DNA of 64,000 bases from Sebastes aleutianus (lineage: Eukaryota; Chordata; Actinopteri; Perciformes; Sebastidae). Positions 56,201-64,000 of the stretch are shown here, piece by piece; within the stretch, counting starts at the first letter, position 1; the number at the start of each line of letters is the position of its first letter. The stretch spans positions 4,417,373 to 4,481,372 of the forward strand of contig CAKAKS010000062.1 of NCBI GenBank assembly GCA_916700875.1, written 5' to 3'. The notes below the pieces were generated by a model. The model saw nothing but the letters and a program-made list of their open reading frames with translations. It did no database searches and was not told where the DNA came from. The position numbers and the translations under genes were made by a program.

Positions 56201-58758
56201 AACAGCAACATGAATTAATCATTCCCTTACTTTTAGGACTTTAAACTTGATTTTCTACAGCAAGTTTTTTTTTACATAACAAAAGAAGTTCAACTTCTCA
56301 AATGTTGTCTGAATATAATAATATGTGAAAACCATGTATCCCCCAAAATGTCAACCTTTCAGGAGCTCAGAAAAACCACCTTGTTTTCAGCTTTGTGACA
56401 ATGAGTTTTTCAGAAAATCCAATGGGGGTTTAACATGGTATATTTCTGGCTTTCTTGTGGTGGTTGTCTTTTATATATATATATATTTACATATAAATAT
56501 AACAAAAAGTATACTTATTTATTATTATTTTATTTATTATTATTATTATTGTTTATTATTATTATTTTATTTAATGCTTGTTTTCTTTATGTGGGGTTGG
56601 TATGTTTGTGAGTCTGTTTGTAGATGTTACTTTTATTGTTTGTGATGAAAATTAAAAAAAGAAATTAAAACAATCATGGTATATTTAGCCTGAGCAGTAG
56701 GTGAATTTTCTCTTTTTTCCCAACCTAATTCCCACCATGACTGTCCTGTCCTCTGCAGGTTCGGGCTGCTGCCTCTCAGCATGTCCAATGTTCGTAAACC
56801 CAAGTCAGCCACCACCAGGAGCTCTGATGCTCCTCACCAGTTGGTGAGTAACAGATCTAGGATCTGGGATCTGAAGCTGCTCTTGACTCTGAGTTTTAGT
56901 GTTGTATGTCTTCATTTTCTCTGTTTCATTGTTTTGTTCCACTCTGGGTTAATGTTGTCTGTTACATCCTCTGCCTTCCCAGCGTTTTTGAGTGCGAGAA
57001 ACCCAGGCAAGTTCCTCACTATGGGTTTATATTTGTGTGTGTGTTTTGGTTGTGTTTTCAGTAGAGCCTTGGTTTACCTCTAGTGCATTTGCAGTGTGAC
57101 AGTGATTATTAACTGATTAAATGATTCTGACTTATCTCCCACACTCATGCCACACTTATGCTCATAACGGAGCTCAGGATCAGACTATTGACTGGAAAAT
57201 TCCATGGGCCAGTAGCACAGCAACAGTGACCCTTAGGGGCATTCTCACCTGTTGCGAGTGGACCAATCCCATCTTGAGATTCATGCATTATTTTAAGCTT
57301 CACATGATAACAACATCAGTTTGATCACTTTGCATGGCCAGCAGTGTCCCCATGCTTCCATTCTTTGTGCTATAAGCTAGGCTAAACACGTCTCATCATC
57401 TCTGTCAAATACTTCCAACAAACAGTGTATGTATCCAAACTTGTCAGTCTGTTCAGTGGTGAGCCCATAGACACCCAGAATAATCCAGGTGTTCTGTGAA
57501 GTGTGAATCATTGGAATCAGGTGCTCCATAATAACACTGAAACAGTGTAAGTGGTTCTCATTCACAAGTTCTCATTTTCTTGACTTTGAGTCCACGCTCT
57601 CTAGACATGCTAAAGTGGTAGCCTTTTACAGTATGTCCCCCCTAGATCTGTGGTTCTCAAACTATGGTAGACTGGTGGTACGTGTGCTCTCTCTAGTGGT
57701 ACGCGGAGGAATCTCTGACTATCGATTCCCCTGTATTGATGCTTTCCCACAGTTACGCATGCACAATGACGCATACGCACGCTGTATCATGTTTCAGTTT
57801 GTTTGGGACCGGAGACACGGTGAAGAGAAAAAAAAGGGCTCAACAGCGTGGTGCTACTAAACCTGAGGGATGCACCCTATTTTTCTCTGATAAAGCAACA
57901 CTGTGAACAACAAACCTGTGTTGAACTCAGCAGGAGGAGAGTTAGTAACGTTAGCTGTTCGCAGCCGGTGGTAAGCACAGTCCTGACTGGCTAAATACCG
58001 GAGATACGAACGTTAACGGAGGTGCCATTGAGTTATTGTTATGAGGCGTTCAAAGTCGGCTCAGGAAAAATGACTATTGGGTGAAGGTAAATTATAACGT
58101 TATCATGATGTGTTCAAATGTAATCTCGTAAAATTTAGTTTTGGTGAGAAACTTGAATAAATCCAGTTGTTTGAAGGAGATGTTTTCACATCAATATAAA
58201 AGTTGCTGCTTTTTTTTCCCTCTTCACCGTGGCACCGGTCTAAAACAAACATGATACAGCGTGCGTATGCATCCATTGTGCAGCGTAACAGTGGGAAAGC
58301 ATCAATAAGAGGAATCGAGAGATCAGAGATTTCTCCGCGTACCACTAGAGAGAGCAAGCGTACCAGGGGTGGTACGTGTACCATAGTTTAAGAACCACTG
58401 CCCTAATGAATTTTATTGGCCTTTGAGTGACTGAAATGTCAAGATCCCAGGAGACTGCAATCCAGGACTTTGATAGTCCTGAATCTCTGTCATTGACCCC
58501 GGGACAATAAACAATGGTGTTGTATGTTCTCATCACTTTCTAATTAAGATGACCAACAAGAAAATCCACCAGAGCCTCATCAAACCTGACGTGGTCTCCT
58601 TCCTCCAGCAGGCACCTCCATCCTCCTCTTCCTCCACATCAGCCCGCGAGGACAGCTTCCGGCCCGGCAGCCTGTTCAGACAGCTGGCTGATCAGGACGA
58701 AGACACAGCTGCTCCTTCTTTATTCAAACTCAGCTGGCTGTCTGGCATGGCCAAATAA
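44221..58758 (+). CDS. cog1: Conserved oligomeric Golgi complex subunit 1 (COG1), 15 coding exons
   Basis: Coding exons: 44221-44526, 45412-45659, 45846-46027, 46248-46424, 47240-47396, 47701-47911, 48124-48487, 49886-50334, 52264-52410, 52498-52659, 53659-53783, 54747-54855, 55075-55184, 56759-56843, 58549-58758. All phases agree; 3042 nt, 1013 aa (human COG1 980). COG1 is a subunit of the peripheral Golgi tether for retrograde vesicles and links lobes A and B. The Vps51-like N-terminus has RDPAALFERYNTAEIRRIE and KKEELRQMVGERYRDLIDAA. Conserved blocks are QIKLLLEIPERIWSAMEASQ, SPRQALADFLLARKASI, LYVKSL-like VYVKSLKGLAAIRD, ESGSSVTSKIRLP, FPMTQNRALQLLFDLRYLN, YIDPFDLDVFTPPLN and the C-terminal SLFKLSWLSGMAK. 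The last exon follows an AATTAAG acceptor directly before an in-phase ATG. It is the least certain junction, but its C-terminus matches the family. Confidence 0.95.
44527..45411 (+). other. cog1 intron 1 with tandem duplication
   Basis: The first 400 bp is mostly a tandem duplication (44581-44929). The rest is AT-rich with no feature seen. Confidence 0.6.
44581..44929. repeat. Tandem duplication, 2 x 174 bp
   Basis: AACTTCATTTAAAAATGTGG begins at 44581 and again at 44755. Each copy runs through CATACATACCCCCCAATTAT and ends ATCCAATCCTTACTTTT. The copies differ at only a few positions, so the event is fairly recent. Confidence 0.9.
46425..47239 (+). other. cog1 intron 4 with hAT-like remnant
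   Basis: From about 46674 to 47100 the intron holds a repeat that begins AGGGCTGTCAATCGATTAAA with ATTAATCGCGATTAATC motifs, as in fish hAT-like MITEs. It continues through TAAAGTGGGCATGTCTGTAA and GGTCAGAGGTCAAGGG. The other end is not present here; a similar end in reverse lies at 56060-56115. Confidence 0.6.
48696..49051. mobile_element. MITE family A fragment (inverted, right part missing)
   Basis: It begins TTAAAGGTCCCATATCAAG and follows the reversed family A sequence through GCGTTGCTAGGCAACAGTTTGG to GTGACATCACAAATGGACA. It then breaks off without the second terminus. Confidence 0.75.
49440..49756. mobile_element. Element D, copy with two CCGTTGCTATG units
   Basis: GTAGCAACGGTCTGTTATACA is tandemly repeated (two units near 49646-49684). 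It is flanked by TTACTGAAGAAATCAAT and GAATCGAGTATTCAACACAG, then GCCGTGTAATAA. It is the reverse complement of the copy at 29155-29365, and longer on the left. Confidence 0.65.
50800..51153 (+). mobile_element. tRNA-derived SINE
   Basis: The head reads GCAGCAGTTAGCACTACTGCC with the B box GGTTCAAACCTGG. The body has GGGTTTTCTCCGGGTTCTCTG, CTCCCACAGCCCAAAGACAT, GACTCTAAATTGCCCCGTAG and GTCCAGGGTGTACCCCGCC, and it ends in AATGAATGAAG-type repeats. The body is a pattern shared across many fish genomes. It lies in cog1 intron 8. Confidence 0.75.
51160..52207. mobile_element. TTAA-flanked element of 1.05 kb (AGGGTAACTTTGGTATT termini)
   Basis: It begins TTAAAGGGTAACTTTGGTAT and ends ATACCAAAGTAACCCTTTAA, with AATCTGGACC and GGTCCAGGTT next to them. 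TTAA bounds both sides. The interior has no transposase-like frame. It is inserted in cog1 intron 8, immediately 3' of the SINE. Confidence 0.8.
53040..53445 (-). mobile_element. LINE-2-like reverse transcriptase C-terminal fragment
   Basis: The minus strand encodes HAFITSRLDNCNAVFSGLPK and LQLIQNSAARVLAKTKR. After frame breaks it continues LLVYKALYGLAP, then EPGRPLRSSAS and DAAFSRWNNLPEVP. This is the end of an L2/Rex-type LINE frame. It is truncated and broken. It lies in cog1 intron 10. Confidence 0.8.
55411..55947 (+). mobile_element. Internally deleted Tc1-like transposon
   Basis: The ends are TACACCGATCAGCCATAACAT and ATGTTATGGCTGATTTGTGTA. The front of a Tc1-type transposase remains: MGERKGVSDFDEGQNVLARR, then LGQSISRTAALVGCSRSAVV, a helix-turn-helix region. 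A frameshift follows and the catalytic DDE part is deleted. It is non-autonomous. It lies in cog1 intron 13. Confidence 0.85.
56844..58548 (+). other. cog1 intron 14
   Basis: The intron holds the long-inverted-repeat element at 57647-58401. Bases 56844-57640 show no recognised feature. Confidence 0.6.
57647..58401. mobile_element. hAT-like element with about 190-bp terminal inverted repeats
   Basis: The left arm starts CTGTGGTTCTCAAACTATGG and runs through GTACGTGTGCTCTCTCTAGTGGTACGCGGAGG to GACCGGAGACACGGTGAAGA. The right arm (58210-58401) is its diverged inverse, ending CCATAGTTTAAGAACCACTG. The 8-bp flanks CCCTAGAT and CCCTAATG are similar. There is no coding capacity. Confidence 0.75.
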
Positions 58759-59358
58759 CCCTCTACCGCTCCAGACTTTGCAGAAACTTTGTAAAAAAAA
58801 TAATATGTACAGTAAATATAATTTTGTCTTTCGAGAAATACGTCTTGTGTCATTTGATTCACTTCATCTATCGATGCAAATGACACTAAACAGGAACCTT
58901 TATGGAAATTCACGCGCCTGTTTTTATGATCATATTCACTACAATTACAATGAAGCAGAAGAAGTCGTCTCAGGCGCTCCTTAAATCTGTAGGCCAGCAA
59001 ACTGAGAATCTAAAACAAAGTAGGTCAAATATAGGGCTGAATAGCCTACAGAGATGTAAACAGTTAGTAAAGTAAAGTACAGTATATAATGGTAAAGTAT
59101 CAGGAGCTCACATGTTCAAGAGTCTTATGGCGTGTGGTATGAAGCTGTCCCCGAGCCTGGACCGGATGATGAAAATAAGTCTGAGAGAATAATTAAATGT
59201 CTTAGCATCCGACCAGTTTAAAAGAAAAAAAAACAAAAAACAGAAGAAATGAACATGAACTGTTCATTTGAATCTATGTTAACTGAACTTTGAGCTGGCT
59301 CTAGTGAAGTGTGAACTTGCACAACACTGACTGTAACTCTTGTTACAGCACCAACAGT

Positions 59359-59727
59359 TTAAAGGGGAACTATGCCCATTTTCACAACTTTGAACAACTC
59401 TCAATCCAAAAACTAGAGCGTTGAAACTCAAACTTGTGATGTCATAGGGTATAAAGTGTGGAACCGCTTCATAGACGATGAATGGGAAGGATGTTCTAGA
59501 CGACATAGACGACATTTTATGGACATGGGTCCATAAAATCAGCCTCCCATTCATCATCTATGGATCAGTTCAACACTTTATACCCTATGACATCACAAGT
59601 TTATGTTTTAGCACTCTAGTTTGGGGATTTGGGAGAGAGTTATTCATGTTTACTAATATTTTTTGGGACTGTCTACCATAGGAATAACATGTTTAAATTT
59701 TGAAAATGGTTGTAGTTCCCCTTTTAA
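59359..59727. mobile_element. TTAA-flanked near-palindromic MITE
   Basis: The ends are TTAAAGGGGAACTATGCCCA and AGTTCCCCTTTTAA. The interior is also nearly palindromic: TTGTGATGTCATAGGGTATA pairs with TATACCCTATGACATCACAA, and AGACGATGAATGGGA with TCCCATTCATCATCT. The 369-bp unit could fold into one long hairpin. TTAA is present on both sides. Confidence 0.85.
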
Positions 59728-60229
59728 CATTATAATGATTTTTTATATTAATTAGCATCATTTGTGACATTATAACCTACCCAACTCTTGCACTAGTTAA
59801 TTAGATGCCATTATTATGTGTGTCTATGAATGTAGAAAAACAATTCAAAAATCCAACCAGCCTGCTGTAGGAAAATGGTCTGCAGCAGTTTAGAATATAC
59901 ACGGCAGAAAACTGGTCACTTGTATGAGTCCTTCAACTTTAACAGCTTTGGTGTCCTGATTAACTATTAACACACACAAACACAATGAAAGTCTGCTTAT
60001 CTTGATCTCATTTATTACATTTGGGAAAGTCACCAGATTTACATTCTGTGCAAATCTTCCATCAGACACACACAGTCACTGGTATGGAGTAATATGCATG
60101 AAAAAATATATAACTATTATAAGCTCTGCTAAAGAAAAATGCTGTTTAATCAGCTCTAGTGAAAATCAGACAAACAATAGACTTGGCTTTGGACTAAACA
60201 GTTAATGTCATATATGATAATAATAATGA

Positions 60230-60705
60230 CGATGGGTCTGAAAGTTATGACTTTATTCTCGTAATATTAGGATTTTTTTCTCGTTAAGTTATGACTTCAT
60301 TCTCGTAATATTACGACTTTTTTTCTTGTAAAGTTATGACTTTATTCTCTTAATATTACGACTTTTTTTTGTAAAGTTATGACTTCATTCTCGTAATATT
60401 AAGACTTTTTTTGTAAAATTATGACTTTATTCTCGTAATGTTACGACTTTTTTTTCTCGTAAAGTTATGACTTTATTCTCGTAATATTACAACTTTTTTT
60501 TCTCGTAAAGTTATGACTTTATTTTCGTAATATTACAACTTTTTTTTGTAAAGTTATGACTATTCTCGTAATATTACGACTTTTTTTGTAAAGTTATGAC
60601 TTTATTCTCGTAATATTACGACTTTTTTTTGTAAAGTTATGACTTTATTCTCATAATCTCTGATTTTTTTCCCCTCTCAAGGTGGCCCTAATACTCCGTC
60701 GTAGT
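60230..60705. repeat. Minisatellite of about 37-40 bp units (TTATGACTTTATTCTCGTAA core)
   Basis: About ten imperfect units alternate AAGTTATGACTTTATTCTCG and TAATATTACGACTTTTTT, ending in CCCTAATACTCCGTCGTAG. It corresponds to one arm of the inner element at 21731-22147; the other arm is not visible. Confidence 0.85.
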
Positions 60706-60803
60706 TGTGTATACAACAGAGGGTTGGTTCCTGTGTTGGTACTTTGTGTGACATGACATGTAGAACCCTGCACACACACACACATACACAGGTATATAAA
60801 TAT

Positions 60804-62173
60804 CTACTTCTTCTCCCTGTCTATTTTGCTCATCATGGCCTTCACATCGACGGGGGCGGAGGCAATGGCAGCCTTGGCCTTTTCCTCCTCCTCCTGCTGC
60901 CAGAGGATGATGGGATGGATGCCGAGGCTTCGGTTCTGAGCATTTTGCTCCAGCTGGGCTGGACTAGGGTGGAAACAGAAACATGATGAACTCAAGATGA
61001 TTGGAAAGTCTCTTTCTGTAGGGAGGGACAATATTTTCATTGGCTTTGAGTTTAAAGAAGCAGGTTCAGGCATACGGACACTTAAAACCTGTACTTCTGT
61101 ACAGACTATAAAACATATGTTCTGATATCTAGTCATAAGCCGAGTGCCGAGTGATTGACAGCCGGCTCTCATAGACGACAGCTGGACTGCAGACTCCAGA
61201 TCAGCTCTGATTGGTTGTTTCCCTCCGGTCTGTGAAATCTTGCAGATGCCATTAGGAGCACCGGAGGACACAGAGACACAGATTTTTCCAGATGACCTGT
61301 CTCATGCACAACTGTCAGGATATAGTGACCGCTTTATAAAAATAACTTTTTTTAATCATATTTGCTCCATTTCTACCCACTGCAGCTTTAACGCATTAAC
61401 GCAACTTGCGATTTTTAGGTTGTAACGGAGGACGCTGAAGCCTCCTGTCTGACCTTGTTAGTAGGTGCTGTAATGTGCCAGTCCTTTAGGTTATAATGAG
61501 TTTGAACCCGTCATAAAACCCAACTAATAACTGCAACTATACAGAGTGTTTGCATAAGTGAGTATCAACCTGTGTGGTAGAAACAACAAACACAATCATA
61601 CAAAAAATGTTGAAGCCTTTTTGTACATATAATGGGATGTCATACTGTATATTGAACATATGTGGTGAACATGTATTCATGGAGGGATCAGCCACAAACC
61701 TGAAGTTATGAGGCGCAGGGTCCACTGCCTTCTTCGCGATGTCTTTGTACGTCGGTGACTTGAGGTAACGGAAGAAAGTATCCTGCAGCGATGAAATGCA
61801 CATGAGACAGCAGGTGACCTCAGTTTCACTACACTAAAGTGCCTTTAATCTGAAAATGTGTTTATAAATACAATTTGTATCACAAATTGTAGCATGAATA
61901 ATATATATCATCAAGGAACAATGGGCCTCATGCAGGAAGCCAGATGAGAACACATTATCTTTGTTCATATCCACAATTTGTTCTTATTTTGTTAGGACCC
62001 ATTGATTTCTGGGATACGCTAATGTTTTCTTATTTTTGCTCTTCTCTTAGGCAAGAGAGTGGTCGAGAGCACTCTTACCAAGATAAGAAAAAAAACACCT
62101 AGTTTTAACTTTCACAAACAGCGCAAGGAAACATGAGTTATAAATTTGAGGAACATAATATTAGCTTTTTGTC

Positions 62174-62216
<43 letters not shown>

Positions 62217-63458
62217 GCCAAAGTTCATTGTGCAAATGCATTTTTTGGTGTCATCTCTACAATTCTTGGGCCAATTTATGATCAAGTGGGATTCATCATT
62301 CAGCACACCTGGGCTAGAGCAGATTTGAATGATTAACAGCATTCGGTGAATCTGGAGTAAACTTACGCTGTTCAGACTCTGAATCCAACACAAACTACAT
62401 TGAAGCACCAAAACCGCAAAGTTATATCTAGTGAAGCATGTCTTGCAAACAGTGTTAACTCTTCCTGCTTCAGCCTCCTGACCGTGGTCAGAAGACACAG
62501 GGGAGACCGTAGCTTTGGTCTCCAGGGCCGGAGTCTCTGCTGTACTCTGCTCCTCTGCTCCTCTGCTCCTCTGCCTGCTTGCCTTCACTCACACATCGCA
62601 CTCGTTCTCACTCACGCTCTCACTCCACTCTCACGTGCATGCACGCACGCTACACACTGCAGAAGAGTTAGTTTAGCTCTGAGAATATCTAGTGAATGTA
62701 CAGTGGAAGCTTGTGCAGAAATAACTGCTGCAGCTCCTCCAGACCAACAGAGGTTTCCCGTGTCTTGTGAAGTGACGGGGCTCTGCAGCGAGAAACGTTA
62801 TCGTTTCCGACCAAAACTCCGGTGTCTCCCCTGTTCCCTCCGGCCGCGGTCGGGAGGCTGAGGCAGGAAAAGCCAACACTAGGATCAGCATTGATTCATG
62901 GAGAGACCTTCGTCTGGTCAGCTAACATTACTGCCAAGCAGCTGAAATATAGAGTGATATTGTGGTTTTAGCTGACATGTGTCGCCTCACTGCTTTGACC
63001 GATGCTCGTTGATGTGTATGTAGAGCGAGCACAAGCACGAGCAACAGGACGCCGACTTTCGTTGACTTAACGGCCACAGGTGTCGCTGTTAACAAGCAAT
63101 TTCTGATTCTTACATAGAGTCCCTTTAACTTTAAGATCTGGTAACTAGAATTGGAGTACTTTACCCTCCACAACTACGCTGCTCTTTAAGTGTACAGACA
63201 CTTTGGCAGTGAGAGCCAGAGGTCTCCTCACTTACTGGTAAAGATGAATTATAGGCATTATTAGCTACAGGGTAAGAAAAATGGGACTGTTTTACCTCTT
63301 CAACAGAACACAGACGCACCTTTTTCATGAGCAGGAACACGTGTGTCTGGGCTGCTTCCAGCACGTAGCGGTGAGGGTGGTCCAGGCCTTTCACCGTCAG
63401 ACCCATTGTCCTGCCATCAATGTTGATCCAGCGGGGGGCACCGGGGGCCAAGAAGGTC
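60804..63458 (-). CDS. rgs9: Regulator of G-protein signaling 9 (RGS9), last three exons, partial
   Basis: Coding exons in order on the minus strand: 63458-63320, 61782-61700, 60963-60804 (TAG stop). Earlier exons lie beyond the right edge. The first visible exon encodes the middle of the RGS box: TFLAPGAPRWINIDGRTMGL, TVKGLDHPHRYVLEAAQTHV, FLLMKK. The next continues DTFFRYLKSPTYKDIAKKAV. The last exon (NAQNRSLGIHPIILWQQEEE... ending DVKAMMSKIDREKK) resembles the short retinal RGS9-1 end of mammals (VMSKLDRR-type), not the long striatal RGS9-2 tail. RGS9 with Gbeta5 and R9AP speeds GTP hydrolysis by transducin in photoreceptors (family knowledge). RGS11 or RGS7 was considered, but the retinal-type end favours RGS9. 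Which teleost paralogue it is cannot be told. Confidence 0.88.
60964..61699 (-). other. rgs9 last intron with MITE fragment
   Basis: The intron contains the left part of a MITE family B copy in reverse (about 61137-61392, ending CACTGCAGCTTTAA). The rest shows nothing recognised. An open frame that runs from the last exon into this intron is read-through, not coding. Confidence 0.6.
61783..63319 (-). other. rgs9 intron between the two RGS-box exons shown
   Basis: It contains a (CTAT)n microsatellite (about 62174-62216) and a moderately GC-rich patch (62480-62880) with CTCCTCTGC and CACGCACG runs. Open frames in the patch lack splice context and homology that I recognise. Confidence 0.5.
62174..62216. 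repeat. (CTAT)n microsatellite
   Basis: About ten CTAT units. Confidence 0.9.
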
Positions 63459-63461
63459 CTG

Positions 63462-63519
<58 letters not shown>

Positions 63520-63533
63520 CACACACACACACA
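63462..63533. repeat. (AC)n microsatellite abutting the rgs9 exon acceptor
   Basis: About 70 bp of AC repeats with rare G interruptions end 3 bp from the TTCAG acceptor of the exon at 63458. On the gene strand this is a GT run. Confidence 0.95.
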
Positions 63534-64000
63534 CTCCAGATCAATATCTCTGTTGACATTGGGGTTGGTTTGTAGTTTACTCAGTCTGTTTGGAAATATA
63601 ATACTTGTTGATCACGTGCGGCCCCAGTGGGGGGGTCAGCAGTCGATGGCGGTATAAAACAATAAAATAAGGTTCTTCAGAAATTGTGAATCAACCACAA
63701 GTGCTCCTTGAGCATACAGTCATAAATGAGCACAAAATGTATTGGGCTGATGGGTCCAGCGAGATTAGCCGTGGACAGATACACACACACACGACTGAGA
63801 ACATGATCTCCACACAGGTTTGGCGGGGAAAATTATGAAAGGGCACAATCAGCATACTGTATACAGACAGATAAATAGTTCAAGAGGATGTTCTTCTTAA
63901 TGTTCACAATGTTAGGCAGTAGTTTACAGTAGTATCTGACAATGGATACCACCTACACACACACACACACACAGATAAACAGATCATTTTTAATCTTACT
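63534..64000. other. Upstream rgs9 intron sequence
   Basis: No further rgs9 exon is seen up to the edge. A short AC run at 63781-63791 and another at 63956-63973 are present. Confidence 0.5.

Larger units (their letters stand above)
58759..60803. other. Convergent spacer between cog1 and rgs9
   Basis: It holds the cog1 3' UTR (no clear AATAAA soon after the stop), a short repeat patch near 59110-59170, a TTAA MITE (59359-59727) and the minisatellite that lies in the probable rgs9 3' UTR (60230-60705). Confidence 0.55.

Noticed and set aside
60230..60705. CRISPR-like spaced repeats
   Set aside because: The units are imperfect and contiguous with no unique spacers, and this is a vertebrate chromosome. 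It is a minisatellite.
60804..61271. 155-codon single-exon reading of the rgs9 3' end
   Set aside because: Only the part from 60963 down is the rgs9 last exon. The upstream part is intron with a MITE fragment, and a proper acceptor lies at the border.
62400..62891. 153-codon frame in the rgs9 intron
   Set aside because: It has low complexity (serine, leucine and arginine-rich), with no recognised domain and no conserved splice context.

Overview
This window is chromosomal DNA from a ray-finned fish, most likely a spiny-rayed (percomorph) teleost. The evidence is vertebrate GT-AG split genes that read as close homologues of human proteins, long introns and short intergenic gaps. The repeats are also fish-like: TTAA-flanked MITEs, hAT-like and Tc1-like elements, tRNA-derived SINEs, L1 and L2-like LINE fragments, and many microsatellites. 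No prokaryotic, viral or CRISPR feature was seen. All family names come from reading translations and recalling the families; no database search was possible.

Five genes can be reconstructed exon by exon with consistent phases. glyr1 (+, 368-17223, 16 exons, 507 aa) encodes a PWWP and beta-hydroxyacid-dehydrogenase-like nucleosome factor. rogdi (+, 23109-34450, 11 exons, 284 aa) encodes the Rogdi/rabconnectin-associated protein. smim22 (-, 39389-41238, three coding exons, 79 aa) is a single-pass micropeptide with a run of seven cysteines. cog1 (+, 44221-58758, 15 exons, 1013 aa) is subunit 1 of the Golgi COG tethering complex. The last three exons of rgs9 (-, 60804-63458, continuing past the right edge) encode the end of the RGS box and a retinal-type C-terminus. 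In human, as I recall, GLYR1-ROGDI-SMIM22 lie on 16p13.3 while COG1 and RGS9 lie on 17q, so this fish locus joins two blocks that are separate in human. The genes are unrelated housekeeping or tissue-specific units and do not form a pathway. rogdi/smim22 and cog1/rgs9 are convergent pairs; smim22/cog1 is divergent.

Layout: 1-367 glyr1 promoter; 368-20072 glyr1 with a long 3' UTR carrying a hAT-like element with perfect target-site duplications; 20073-22600 intergenic repeats; 22600-37378 rogdi and its repeat-rich introns and 3' UTR; 37380-39036 a spacer with a hAT-like element that has captured 28S rDNA; 39037-43010 smim22; 43010-44220 an L1 fragment, ATT microsatellites and the cog1 promoter; 44221-58758 cog1; 58759-60803 a convergent spacer with a TTAA MITE and a minisatellite; 60804-64000 rgs9 (partial).

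The most notable signals are in the mobile DNA. They are the 28S-rDNA-bearing hAT-like element (37872-38432), a filled and an empty site that show exact TTAA insertion of one MITE family (27.3-27.9 kb versus 42.3 kb), and an array that gives rgs9 a ladder of AATAAA signals on its strand. In the genes, note the missing AT-hook in the glyr1 linker and the poly-cysteine tract of smim22.
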